Source: Bacteroidota bacterium | GTDB taxonomy: Bacteria; Bacteroidota; Bacteroidia; Chitinophagales; Chitinophagaceae | Direction: 5' to 3' | DNA length: 26,181 nt | Assembly (NCBI GenBank): GCA_023430465.1 | Contig: JAEZAM010000028.1 | Coordinates: forward strand, 1 to 26,181 | In this document: positions 14,833-24,180 of the stretch, piece by piece | How positions within the stretch are numbered: the first letter of the stretch is position 1 | Layout of the letters: each line of letters begins with the position of its first letter | The notes under the pieces: generated by a model | What the model was told of the DNA's origin: nothing | Seen by the model: the letters and a program-made list of their open reading frames with translations, nothing else | The model's database searches: none | Translations under genes and position numbers: made by a program

Positions 14833-17800
14833 ATGAAAAAGGTAACGCTGCTCCTTTCCCTGTTCTCTTTTGTCTTCCTTTCCGTTGTAAACGCTCAGCC
14901 CCCCTGCGGGTTTGACCGGGTGCACAATAACCTCCTTGCTGCGGACCCGGACTACGCCCGCCAGGTGGCAGAAGGAAGCCGGTTCATCCGCGAGTATATC
15001 GAGCGCCATCCGGTGCAGCCGGGCACCAGCAACCGCGTGAACGCGCTGTACACCATTCCCGTGGTCGTCCACGTCATGCACACAGGTGGTGCTGTCGGTA
15101 CCATATATAACCCCACCGATGCCCAGATCCAGGGGGCGATCAATTATCTCAACCAGGTTTTTGCCGGTACCTATCCCGGCATGCAGGAACCCGTGGAAGG
15201 CGGTGGCGTGGTTGACATGGAAATTCAATTTGCCCTTGCGCAACGCACGCCCTCCTGCGGTACAACCAATGGGATTGACCGGGTAGATATGTCGGGCAAT
15301 GCCACCTACGTGGCCAATGGCGTGAACAATGCGAACGTAACCGGGATCTCTGATCTCGCACTGAAGAATAGTGCGCGCTGGACCCCGGCTGATTATTATA
15401 ATATCTGGGTGGTAAACAAGATTGACGGGGCTGATGGCACTTCCGGTCAGTTCGTTGCGGGCTACGCCTATTTTGCCGGTGCTTCTGCCCAGCTTGATGG
15501 TACAGTGATGCTGGCTACGCAAATGGTGGCCGGGGAAAAAACACTCCCCCATGAGATCGGGCACGCGCTCAACCTTCACCATACCTTCAATGGCTCGGCA
15601 AACTCTGCCAGTTGCCCCCCTCTCTCACCCTGCACAACGACCGGTGATGAAGTATGTGATACCGATCCCGTATCCAACAATGTCACTTCTGGTGTTTACA
15701 ATTTTGCCTGCCGCACCGGCACTAATCCCTGCGCAACGCCGAATGTCTACACGCGGAACACAGAGAGCAATTTCATGGCTTACACATTTTGCTACACCTT
15801 ATTTACGAATGGACAGAAAGCCCGCGCGCAGGCCGCCATGGCATTGCCGTCCAGGGCCAGCCTCGTGGCTCCTTCCAACCTGGCATTGTCACCCTGTGGG
15901 ACGGTAATCAATTTTACCACCGCCACTTCGTCGCGCGCCGAGGACGCAACCGGCAGTGTGACAGGTTGCCGCACGTATCGCGACTATACCTATAATATGT
16001 CCATCGGTGCAGCCCCCACTGCTACAGCAACTGTTACGCTGAGTTTCAGTGGTACGGCCACTCGTGGGCTGGATTATGATGTCACAACCAACGGCAATTT
16101 CACGACACCTTCCACCACCCTAACCTTCAATGCCGGTGCGACAACCCAGCAGACACTGACGGTTCGCATCTATGATGATGGCGCTGTGGAAGGCAGCGAA
16201 TCGATCATACTTGATTTCACCGTCAACAACGGCGGCGGAGATGCGGTGAAAGGCACGTTGATCCCGACACTGACCATTACGCTGCCGGATAACGATGTCG
16301 CACCCGTTGGTGCAGCTTCCGGCTTAACCGCGATCGGCACATATGCGGGATATATAGAAGTCGGTCCATTTGATTCCCGCCTGTCGGCACAACGCGGACA
16401 ATACCTGTACCGTGCATCAGAGCTGGCGGCTGCGGGTATTTCTGCCGGCAACATCACGGCTCTACAATTATTCATCGACGCAAAACAAAGCAGCCGCCCA
16501 TTCAATGGGTTCACCATCCGCATGGGACAGGTTGCACTGAATAACCTGGTAGATGGAGGTGTAAGCGTAGCGGGTGGTCTGACGCAGGTTTATTCAAATT
16601 CCTCCTTGTCCACTGCCGCGGGATGGAACAACTTCACATTCTCCACACCTTTCAACTGGAACGGCACCAGCAGCATCGTCTTTGAGATATGCTATGACAA
16701 CACACTGCCGGACGGCGCTCAGTTACCTGACAGAGTGGGTGCCTACCTGGATGGTGGATCGGCAACACAGGGAAATATGTTCTGGCAGAACAATATCAAT
16801 TGTGCCACCGGGTTCAGCAGTGTTAATTACTATAACAACGGTATTAAACCCATCATCCGGCTGAACACCGTCAGCACGGGCACTGCCATCGAAACGGTCG
16901 CTGGTTCATCCTCATCGTTGCACTTCGCAGTGGGCAGCAGCGACTATATTTATTCCACGAACAACCGGTTGATGGCGCGCATCAACAACCTGAGTGCGCC
17001 GCTCAATTGCGTCACAGCCCAGGTACAGAATGGCGGCAGCACCTGGCAGCCATTCCTTGGAGGCGAGCGTTCCGCCAAGGTATTTGCGATCACACCGACC
17101 ACAAACAGCGCCACAGCCAATTATACTTTATCACTTTATTACACCGTAGCTGAACTGGGAGGTAAGAATCCCGCAAATCTGCGCATTGCGAAAACATCCG
17201 CGCTGACAGCCGGCGATGCCACGAACGCTAATTCAGTGGTCGTGACACCAACCGTCACAACGTTGGGTACAGGAACTGTTGTGTTCACGGCACCATTCAC
17301 CGGGTTCTCCCGATTCTTCCTCGTAGACGCAGCGGTGACGCTCCCGATCGAGCTGGTGAGCTTTACCGGCAGGCCAGATGGAGCAAACACACTCCTGAAA
17401 TGGGCAACTGCCTGGGAAGAGAATAACCGCGAATTCGAAATTGAAGCAAGCGCAGATGCTTCGACCTTCACCAGGCTTGGAACAGTACCTACCCAGGGTA
17501 ACGGGACTTCAGGTCACACCTATAATTATGTACACGTGGCGCCGCCACCAGGCACAACCTGGTATCGACTTCGGCAGGTTGATAATGACGGAAGATCCAC
17601 CTATAGCCCGGTGATATCTGTTACGCATGCCCAGGCACTTACGAAAGCTTACCTCTTCCCGGTCCCGGCGAAAGAATCAGTCACAGTGAATTTTGGAAGT
17701 GCATTAACCAATGCAACAGTCGAATTGTTTAGCACATACATGAAATTGCTACACCGCGAAAAACTGACGGGCAGTCGCAATCGTTATGACCTGCCCTTGA

Positions 17801-17880
17801 CCGGTCGTGCAGCAGGTTTATATTTTGTGAGGATTACCGGCGGCAACGAACCGGTTACCCTCCAGTTGTTGAAACAGTAA
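14833..17880 (+). CDS. T9SS-secreted M43 (cytophagalysin/pappalysin-like) metalloprotease
   Basis: A 1015-residue secreted protease. It has a signal peptide (1-21, ending VVNAQ) and a pro-region to about 70. The M43 catalytic domain (about 70-345) has zinc motif HEIGHALNLHH (240-250; Glu241 catalytic, His250 the third ligand) and Met-turn NFMAYTF with Met315, followed by the typical LFTNGQKARAQAAM helix. Asn247 stands where the general HExxHxxGxxH motif has Gly. Then come a Calx-beta-like module (about 360-487), a module of unknown type (about 490-680) and another beta module (about 685-830). The LPIELVSFTG module common in Bacteroidota surface proteins (837-930) and a T9SS type A sorting domain (938-1015, YLFPVPAKESV to VTLQLLKQ) end the protein. 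The ATG follows 192 bp of A/T-rich DNA after the groESL promoter, and a strong terminator follows the stop. Confidence 0.9.
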   Translation: MKKVTLLLSLFSFVFLSVVNAQPPCGFDRVHNNLLAADPDYARQVAEGSRFIREYIERHPVQPGTSNRVNALYTIPVVVHVMHTGGAVGTIYNPTDAQIQGAINYLNQVFAGTYPGMQEPVEGGGVVDMEIQFALAQRTPSCGTTNGIDRVDMSGNATYVANGVNNANVTGISDLALKNSARWTPADYYNIWVVNKIDGADGTSGQFVAGYAYFAGASAQLDGTVMLATQMVAGEKTLPHEIGHALNLHHTFNGSANSASCPPLSPCTTTGDEVCDTDPVSNNVTSGVYNFACRTGTNPCATPNVYTRNTESNFMAYTFCYTLFTNGQKARAQAAMALPSRASLVAPSNLALSPCGTVINFTTATSSRAEDATGSVTGCRTYRDYTYNMSIGAAPTATATVTLSFSGTATRGLDYDVTTNGNFTTPSTTLTFNAGATTQQTLTVRIYDDGAVEGSESIILDFTVNNGGGDAVKGTLIPTLTITLPDNDVAPVGAASGLTAIGTYAGYIEVGPFDSRLSAQRGQYLYRASELAAAGISAGNITALQLFIDAKQSSRPFNGFTIRMGQVALNNLVDGGVSVAGGLTQVYSNSSLSTAAGWNNFTFSTPFNWNGTSSIVFEICYDNTLPDGAQLPDRVGAYLDGGSATQGNMFWQNNINCATGFSSVNYYNNGIKPIIRLNTVSTGTAIETVAGSSSSLHFAVGSSDYIYSTNNRLMARINNLSAPLNCVTAQVQNGGSTWQPFLGGERSAKVFAITPTTNSATANYTLSLYYTVAELGGKNPANLRIAKTSALTAGDATNANSVVVTPTVTTLGTGTVVFTAPFTGFSRFFLVDAAVTLPIELVSFTGRPDGANTLLKWATAWEENNREFEIEASADASTFTRLGTVPTQGNGTSGHTYNYVHVAPPPGTTWYRLRQVDNDGRSTYSPVISVTHAQALTKAYLFPVPAKESVTVNFGSALTNATVELFSTYMKLLHREKLTGSRNRYDLPLTGRAAGLYFVRITGGNEPVTLQLLKQ

Positions 17881-17892
17881 GTAAAAAAATAC

Positions 17893-17933
17893 AAAGCGCC
17901 TTGCCGGGTTGTAACCTGGCAAGGCGCTTTTTT
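17893..17933 (+). terminator. Strong intrinsic terminator after the M43 protease
   Basis: AAAGCGCCTTGCC (17893-17905) pairs with GGCAAGGCGCTTT (17918-17930). The stem continues through a G-U pair and GGTT/AACC to a tight apex, and six T follow. A-rich DNA on the left side lets it also serve the converging receiver gene that stops at 17951, so it may act in both directions. Confidence 0.9.
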
Positions 17934-17950
17934 ATTGAGTTAGCTACAGA

Positions 17951-18313
17951 TCATCCTGCAAGTGCATCCGCTACCATGTTCTCGAAATGCTGGATGTCGA
18001 ATGGTTTTTGGAGGGAATAGTCGGCACCCGCGCTGGCCGCGAGTTCGGACACATTGTTGTTGGCACTGAAAAATATGACTGGTATGGACCGGAAATCAGG
18101 TGATTCCTTCAGGAGTTGGGTCGCCTTCACACCGCCGATATCGGGTATCCAGTTATCCATGATCACCAGGTCGGGCACGTGTTCTGCTACATCCGCAAGG
18201 ATTTCGGTACACCTGTCTTTGGTGACGACTTGATAATCTTTCGCCTGCAGAATGAATGAACATACTTCAAGGAGATCCAGGTCGTCGTCATAGATCATTA
18301 CTTTCTTGGGCAT
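17951..18313 (-). CDS. Stand-alone CheY-like response regulator receiver
   Basis: A 120-residue single receiver (REC) domain with no output domain. The acidic pocket is Asp9-Asp10-Asp11 (MIYDDDLD), the phospho-acceptor is Asp53 (IMDNWIP), the switch Ser/Thr is Ser83 (FFSA) and the conserved Lys is Lys103 (LQKPFD). It begins 9 bp after the end of the large histidine kinase on the same strand, so it is almost certainly co-transcribed and is the likely phosphate acceptor. With no DNA-binding domain it must act through protein contacts or as a phosphate shuttle. Confidence 0.93.
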   Translation of the reverse strand: MPKKVMIYDDDLDLLEVCSFILQAKDYQVVTKDRCTEILADVAEHVPDLVIMDNWIPDIGGVKATQLLKESPDFRSIPVIFFSANNNVSELAASAGADYSLQKPFDIQHFENMVADALAG

Positions 18314-18322
18314 AACTGCAAT

Positions 18323-21300
18323 TTATGATGTACGCTTAAGCAGATGCATTGGAACGCTGAAATAAAATTCTGAACCTGATCCGGTACCCGATCTCACGCC
18401 TATATCGCCATTATGCCGCCTGATGATCTCGGCGGATATATACAACCCGATGCCGAAGCCGGAAAATTGAATATTGTTTGCGCCTGCGCGGTAAAAGCGC
18501 TGGAATATTTTCTGATGTTCATCAGCAGCAATTCCTATGCCCTCATCTGCTACGGACACGATAACTTCTTGTTCTGTAGCTTCCAACTTTACCGTCACCT
18601 GCTTCTTTCCCGGGGAATATTTGATGGCATTGGTTAAGAAATTGGTGAGTACCTGGGCAATCTTTTCCCTGTCGGCCTCAATCATCACTTCAGTAAGACC
18701 AGTTGTCATTATCCGATGTGTCGGGCTTACCAGTTGAACATCTGATATCACTTCGGTGATCATCTCATCCATCCGGAATGGCTCGATCTCCAGTTGAAAT
18801 TTATCTGATTCAATTTTTGACAAATTAAGGAAATCTGCTACCAGCTTCGTCATTCGGTTGACTTGATTGTCCACTTTGGTAAGCGCATTGCGGAGAAATA
18901 TGTCCGATGTGCCTTTATACGTATTCCCCAGTAGCTGGGCATAGGCCTTGATGGACGTGAGCGGTGTTTTCAGTTCATGACTGGCAACGGCCAGGAATTC
19001 ATTTTTTCTGAATTCATCCATCTTCCGGTCGGTGATGTCTGTAACAGATCCGGCATAGCCTGCGAATTTGCCCTGGTTATCATAATAGGGATACCCTTCA
19101 GACAGACCCCAGCGTATCGATCCATCTTTTAACCGGAACCTGAACTCCGTGGAGAATTTTTCAAGATTGGCCGACTTTCGTTTGAACAGACGGAGCGTAT
19201 AGTTCTTATCAGCCTCAATCAGCGAATCTATCCAACCGTTCTGCTGCAATTGGTCCTCGTCAACGCCTGTCCATTTCAGCCATGTGTCATTCACAAAAGT
19301 ATTGACGCCATCCCTGTTCGTCATCCAGAGGGCTACCGGTGATACGTTGGTGATAGTTTTGAAATACAGTTCGCTTTCCTGGAGGCGCTTGTTGAATAAT
19401 TTTTCATCATCCACATCCATACAGGCACTTATAAACCCGATGAATGCCCCATTGTCGTCATACCGCGGCACAGCATTATCGGAAACCCACCTGTACTGGC
19501 CATCCCATCGCCGCAAGCGGTATTCAGCGTGAAAGGGTACCTTTTCGTTGTAGGCTCTATCATAGATATCCCGGCATTGCTGCATATCATCCGGATGAAC
19601 ATTTTCCAGCCAACCGTCACCCATCTCCTGCTCAATGGTACGGCCGGTAAATTTGAGCCAGCTCGTGTTGAAGAAATCGGAAAAACGGTCATTGCCTGAC
19701 ATCCAGATCATAACAGGAGCAGTATTGGCGATAGTCCGGAATCGCTCCTCACTTTCCTCTAACCGGTGTAGCGCATTTTGCTGTTCAGTAGTATCGAGCA
19801 ACGTGCCAAGCATTCGGTCAGGCTCGCCTTTGTCATCATAAAAGACCTTTCCCCTTGCCCTTACGGTCCGGATGCTTCCATCTTTGTGGATCGTGCGGCT
19901 TTGCACATTTAACATTCCCGTCTTCAATGCCTCGGCGAACGCTGCATTTCGTACCGGTATGTCCTCCGGTACCACCCGGGCCAGCATTTCCGCATGCGTG
20001 GGGTGTTCATTCACTCCATATCCAAATATCTCAAGGTACCGCGGAGATACGGTAAGCTCTTTTGTTTTCAACTTCAGCTCCCATGTCCCCAGTTCAGCAG
20101 CTTCGATGGCAATGTTGAGGCGGTTCTCGCTTTCTTCGAGGTGGCGCTCATAATTTTTCTGCCCGGTAATGTCCTGCATTGTTCCAAGCATTCGGAGCGG
20201 CTTATGCTGCTCATCAAAAATGATCTTGCCCTGGGTGCGTATCCAAATGATCTCCTGGTCAACACGAATGATCCTGGCTTCATAGTCATAATTGCCATCC
20301 ACGAGAGCTTCGGCAAAAGCAACCTGGACAGTACCAAGATCATCGGGATGAACATGTGATCTAAGCGTGGCATGACTCACGTGAGTGTTGGGCGGATAGC
20401 CGAATATTTCATTCAGCCGCGGTGAGTATATTATTTCGGAATTGACGAGATCCAGATCCCAGGTCGCCAGTCCCGTACCTTCCGCAGCCAGGCGAAGTCG
20501 TGCTTCAGCGTCTTCCAGGCGTTGGCGTGCAGCCACCTGGGCGGTAATGTCACGCGCGATCTTTGAGGCACCTATGATATTCCCCGATCGGTCAAACAGA
20601 GGAGATATGGTGAGCGACATGTTTAATATGGCACCGTCTTTTCTCACCCGTTGCGTTTCAAAAGGTTCTACTTTTTCTCCGCGCATTATCCGCGCCATGA
20701 TTGCCGGCTCTTCCAACATCCTGTCAGATGGAAACAATCGCGTGATTGATTGCCCCAGCATCTCATCCTGCGTATACCCGAATAATTTCTCTGCACCCCG
20801 GTTCCAACTTGTAACTAGTCCATCAAGTGTTTTACTGATGATCGCGTCATCCGTGGTCTGCACGATAGCGGCGAGCATTGCAGAACTTTCTTCTGCAAGC
20901 TTCTGTTCGTTTACATCTACCACACTGCCGAGGTATCCCTCAAAATCGCCGTCTTCGTTGAATCGCGGGCGGCCGGAATCTATGAACCACCTGTACTTCC
21001 CGTCCCTGCCTTTCAGGCGATAGGCAAATGAGAAAGGCTCTTTTTTCTCACCGGCCTCCATGAAAAGCTTGCGGGAAAGTTCAGCGTCTTCCTGATGCAC
21101 CGCCGAGAGCCAGCCATAACCCAGTCCGTCCTTCAACGTCTGGCCGGTATAATCTGTCCATGTCTGGTTCAGATAAGTACACATTCCCCGCTCATCCGTC
21201 ATCCAGATCATCACCGGCACATCATCTGCCATGTGCTTGAAAAGCGTAAGGCTGTCGATGAGCTCCTGTTCTTTCTTCTGATCTTTTGTGATATCGAATA

Positions 21301-23035
21301 CAGTGCCGATGAACAAAACGGGCTTCCTTGCATCGTCCATGTAAACTTTACCCTGAGAACGTATCCATCTTTTTTTGTGATCCGAATATCGCACTATACG
21401 GTACCGGATGTCAAACAATCCATTATTCTCCCCTGCCAGTGCCCTGTTGATTGCATCCATTACACGGGTGCTGTCTTCGGCGAACAAATGCTCTTCGAAG
21501 AAGGAAAAATCTATTTCCACATGCGCCGGCACATCATATATCAGCCGGCACTCATCTGACCAGTAGAGTCGGCCTGATCTGGGTTCGTAATCCCAGGTAC
21601 CCATTTGCGTGGCGTTCATCGCCATCCGCAACCGTTCCTGGTTTTCAGCGAGGAGTTGCTGCGACTTATGCTGCTGCGTAACATCAATCACTACATTCAA
21701 TCCCCCTGTTACACGCCCCTGGCTGTCATAAAGAGGCTGCGGGTTGGGCAGCACCCGGCGGATCATTCCGTCAGGCCTGCGGACCAGCAGTTCCCTGCCC
21801 GGTATCATTTTTTTCAGGCGTACCACCATGTACATCGGGGTTTCCTGCATCGGGATCACTTCTCCATTGAGATCCAGTAATTCGCCCTGGGGATACCATT
21901 TGTTTTTTCCCAATACTGGTTCGCCACCAAACAGGTCCACTGCGGCCCGATTATAAAGCGGAATATTACCTTCCTCATCGCACGTAAAGATGGCAACAGG
22001 CGATCCTGCTATAAGTTGCCGGAGCCATGCTTCACTCTCTGTTTTACGTTGCAGCACCAGACCCTGTTCGCCGGCGTGAAGCGCACGAGCTGCCTGGCCT
22101 GTGAACAGCAGAAGGAACTCGCGGTAATCATCATTCATTCTGCGTCGCGGATTGAGGCCGATGATCAGAACACCCTCTGCCTGCTCCGCGCCCGGGCGGG
22201 TGATCGCCATGATATATCCCTCCCGCACGGGCTCTTTCCAGTGGCCCGCAATAAAATCCCTTCCCTGGTTGTAGGGCTCCGTGTCAAATAGTACGGTTCC
22301 GCGATCATGAAACGTGCGCACCAGCACGTTGTCGCTGTCGGACTCCGAAAAGTCAATAATCTGCGGTACGCGCTCGTCAGGTTCCAGGCGAACGAGCCCG
22401 CGTAACGTCAACTGGTTTGGACCGGTTGATATATATAAAGTAGCGGAAGCGAAATCGAAATCATTTGCTTCGATGGTGGATGTGATCGCTTCAACGGCAT
22501 CATCAATCGTGGTAGCAGCAGCGGCTTTATTCGACAACTCGCTGAGCGATTGGAAACGTCTTTCACCGATCACTTCGAATGTGGTATCTCTCGCCGTAAC
22601 GAGCACGCCAGCCGGCGCGCCATCATCACCCGGTGCCGGACCGAAAGAAAAATCGAAATAGCATTCTTCAACGTAGCCATGGCGGTCATGTGCCAGCAGA
22701 AAATGTTTGATAGTAAATGACTCACCTTCCATAACACGTCCCAGCAAGGGCGCAATCTCCGGAAATGATTCTGCTGCCGATGAAGTATGGAGCGGGTGGC
22801 GTCCGCCGAGGATACTGCGGAAATGATCGTTGTAAAACTGAAAGCGGCCGGAACCCCAGGAAAGATAGGCAGGTACAGGTGAAGCAAGCGTGATGCGGAT
22901 AGCTGTAACAAGGGCCGGTGGCCAGGATTCCATCGCACCAAGATCAGTTGACTCCCAGGCAAAACCCCGGATAATATCCCCCATCTCACCTCCACCGGAG
23001 ATTATATCGGTACGACTTGTCTTCTTTGCTCGCAT
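18323..23035 (-). CDS. Soluble multi-PAS/GAF sensor histidine kinase
   Basis: A 1570-residue kinase with no membrane segments, so it is cytoplasmic. It opens with an N-terminal PAS-like domain of the GEMGDIIRGFAWEST type (17-150) and a GAF domain (165-320). Eight PAS/PAC units follow at about 333-455, 463-586, 590-712, 716-832, 840-958, 964-1084, 1088-1212 and 1217-1336. The HisKA domain has phospho-acceptor His1353 (VASHELKTPLTS). The HATPase domain has N-box Asn1469 (FLTNAIKYSP), G1 DEGIGI with Asp1497, the F-box FQRFYR and G2 GFGIGLY. The PAS units fall into visible sequence classes, suggesting internal duplication. I chose ATG 23035 because similar kinases begin a few residues before GGGEMG; the 21 codons further upstream look non-coding. 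The ligand(s) are unknown. A lone receiver follows after 9 bp. Confidence 0.93.
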   Translation of the reverse strand: MRAKKTSRTDIISGGGEMGDIIRGFAWESTDLGAMESWPPALVTAIRITLASPVPAYLSWGSGRFQFYNDHFRSILGGRHPLHTSSAAESFPEIAPLLGRVMEGESFTIKHFLLAHDRHGYVEECYFDFSFGPAPGDDGAPAGVLVTARDTTFEVIGERRFQSLSELSNKAAAATTIDDAVEAITSTIEANDFDFASATLYISTGPNQLTLRGLVRLEPDERVPQIIDFSESDSDNVLVRTFHDRGTVLFDTEPYNQGRDFIAGHWKEPVREGYIMAITRPGAEQAEGVLIIGLNPRRRMNDDYREFLLLFTGQAARALHAGEQGLVLQRKTESEAWLRQLIAGSPVAIFTCDEEGNIPLYNRAAVDLFGGEPVLGKNKWYPQGELLDLNGEVIPMQETPMYMVVRLKKMIPGRELLVRRPDGMIRRVLPNPQPLYDSQGRVTGGLNVVIDVTQQHKSQQLLAENQERLRMAMNATQMGTWDYEPRSGRLYWSDECRLIYDVPAHVEIDFSFFEEHLFAEDSTRVMDAINRALAGENNGLFDIRYRIVRYSDHKKRWIRSQGKVYMDDARKPVLFIGTVFDITKDQKKEQELIDSLTLFKHMADDVPVMIWMTDERGMCTYLNQTWTDYTGQTLKDGLGYGWLSAVHQEDAELSRKLFMEAGEKKEPFSFAYRLKGRDGKYRWFIDSGRPRFNEDGDFEGYLGSVVDVNEQKLAEESSAMLAAIVQTTDDAIISKTLDGLVTSWNRGAEKLFGYTQDEMLGQSITRLFPSDRMLEEPAIMARIMRGEKVEPFETQRVRKDGAILNMSLTISPLFDRSGNIIGASKIARDITAQVAARQRLEDAEARLRLAAEGTGLATWDLDLVNSEIIYSPRLNEIFGYPPNTHVSHATLRSHVHPDDLGTVQVAFAEALVDGNYDYEARIIRVDQEIIWIRTQGKIIFDEQHKPLRMLGTMQDITGQKNYERHLEESENRLNIAIEAAELGTWELKLKTKELTVSPRYLEIFGYGVNEHPTHAEMLARVVPEDIPVRNAAFAEALKTGMLNVQSRTIHKDGSIRTVRARGKVFYDDKGEPDRMLGTLLDTTEQQNALHRLEESEERFRTIANTAPVMIWMSGNDRFSDFFNTSWLKFTGRTIEQEMGDGWLENVHPDDMQQCRDIYDRAYNEKVPFHAEYRLRRWDGQYRWVSDNAVPRYDDNGAFIGFISACMDVDDEKLFNKRLQESELYFKTITNVSPVALWMTNRDGVNTFVNDTWLKWTGVDEDQLQQNGWIDSLIEADKNYTLRLFKRKSANLEKFSTEFRFRLKDGSIRWGLSEGYPYYDNQGKFAGYAGSVTDITDRKMDEFRKNEFLAVASHELKTPLTSIKAYAQLLGNTYKGTSDIFLRNALTKVDNQVNRMTKLVADFLNLSKIESDKFQLEIEPFRMDEMITEVISDVQLVSPTHRIMTTGLTEVMIEADREKIAQVLTNFLTNAIKYSPGKKQVTVKLEATEQEVIVSVADEGIGIAADEHQKIFQRFYRAGANNIQFSGFGIGLYISAEIIRRHNGDIGVRSGTGSGSEFYFSVPMHLLKRTS

Positions 23036-23149
23036 AATCAGGTTAAAGTGAAACTGGTTTTTGTCGTAACTCCCTAAAAAACACAGGAAGTTAGGCAATT
23101 TTCAGTTTTGTTGGCAGTGATTTCTCGCGGGAAAATGCCTTTGATGACC

Positions 23150-23157
23150 TATCTTTG
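23150..23157 (+). promoter_or_regulatory. -7 element of nusB
   Basis: TATCTTTG is a perfect TAnnTTTG, 26 bp upstream of the nusB ATG, in the 148-bp region shared with the divergent kinase gene. No good -33 box or kinase promoter could be picked out in the same stretch. Confidence 0.5.
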
Positions 23158-23183
23158 CCGCTCTAAAAACAGCTCTTACCGTC

Positions 23184-24110
23184 ATGATCAGTAGAAGAAA
23201 TATCCGGGTGAAAGTGATGCAGACGTTATACACGATGTCTACTGTACAGGACCTCAGCCGACCCGGCGAACCGCAGAAAACGCTTCAGAATCATTTTAAC
23301 CAGACCCGTTCCCTTCTCGTATATCTCGCCTGGTACATTACGGAGATCGCCCGCCAGTCAGAAAAAGACGCCCATAAAAGAGCCAGCAAACATTTACCGA
23401 CCGAGGAGGACAGGAATGTAAATACGAAGATTGCCGGTAACGAAACGATGTGGAAAATGCTGGAGGACAACGCCCTCCAGGAGCAGTTCAACAAGGAGAA
23501 ACCGGAGCTCCGTTCTGACCAGGAGCTCGCGCGTCGGATCTATCAACGCCTGGTGGAAACACCCGAATACCAGCAATACATCCTGGCTCCCTCCCGGGAC
23601 AAGGCCTCCGAAAAAAAGATCATCGAATTTATCCTCAACGATATGATGCTGGCCAACGAACAGTTTATCCAGCATATCGAAGAAAACTTCACCAACTGGA
23701 ATGATGATGGTGAAATGGTGGTGCAATTGCTCGCCGGCTACATCCAGAAACCCGGAGGGCTGAACTTTCGCCAGTTGATGAGTGCCGATAAAGAACGCTT
23801 TGCGAAAGATCTGCTGCAGACGGTGATTGACAAAGAAGAACATCTTCAAAGTGTCATCATTCCACGCCTGAAAAACTGGGACCCGGAGCGGATCGCACTG
23901 CTCGATATGGTATTGATGAAAATGGGTGTGGCTGAATTTCTCTATTTTGAAACCATCCCGCCGAAGGTTACCATCAATGAATACATTGATCTTGGAAAAG
24001 AGTACAGCACGCCTCAAAGCGGCCAGTTTGTAAATGGTATCCTGGATAATATACACAAGGAACTTGTGCAGGAAGGAAAGATGCAAAAGGTAGAGTACAA
24101 AAAGCCCTGA
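23184..24110 (+). CDS. nusB: Transcription antitermination factor NusB (long Bacteroidota form)
   Basis: A 308-residue NusB. In other bacteria it pairs with S10 (NusE) on boxA RNA to keep rRNA transcription processive. The N-terminal helix RRNIRVKVMQTLY matches the start of E. coli NusB. The C-terminal third (about 225-305) holds the conserved core: NWDPERIALLDMVLMKMGVAEF, PPKVTINEYIDLGKEYS and GQFVNGILDNI. Between them lie about 190 residues of mostly charged helix with no counterpart in the roughly 140-residue E. coli protein; this extended form is usual in Bacteroidota. It heads the nusB, DUF1573, yajC, coaE cluster and has its own -7 element. Confidence 0.93.
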   Translation: MISRRNIRVKVMQTLYTMSTVQDLSRPGEPQKTLQNHFNQTRSLLVYLAWYITEIARQSEKDAHKRASKHLPTEEDRNVNTKIAGNETMWKMLEDNALQEQFNKEKPELRSDQELARRIYQRLVETPEYQQYILAPSRDKASEKKIIEFILNDMMLANEQFIQHIEENFTNWNDDGEMVVQLLAGYIQKPGGLNFRQLMSADKERFAKDLLQTVIDKEEHLQSVIIPRLKNWDPERIALLDMVLMKMGVAEFLYFETIPPKVTINEYIDLGKEYSTPQSGQFVNGILDNIHKELVQEGKMQKVEYKKP

Positions 24111-24128
24111 TGCGGAACAGGTATTGCT

Positions 24129-24136
24129 TACCTTTG
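24129..24136 (+). promoter_or_regulatory. -7 element of the DUF1573 lipoprotein gene
   Basis: TACCTTTG, a perfect TAnnTTTG, sits 18 bp after the nusB stop and 44 bp before the DUF1573 start, identical to the octamer before the ABC-F gene. It suggests that DUF1573 and yajC can be transcribed independently of nusB. Confidence 0.5.
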
Positions 24137-24180
24137 CAAATCCTGAACGAAATTTTTAAAACAACAAGCAACAAATACTC

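Noticed and set aside
14821..15582. 253-codon minus-strand ORF opposite the M43 protease
   Set aside because: Antisense to the signal peptide and catalytic domain of a real gene; no domain recognised.
23394..24086. 230-codon minus-strand ORF opposite nusB
   Set aside because: Antisense shadow of a conserved housekeeping gene.
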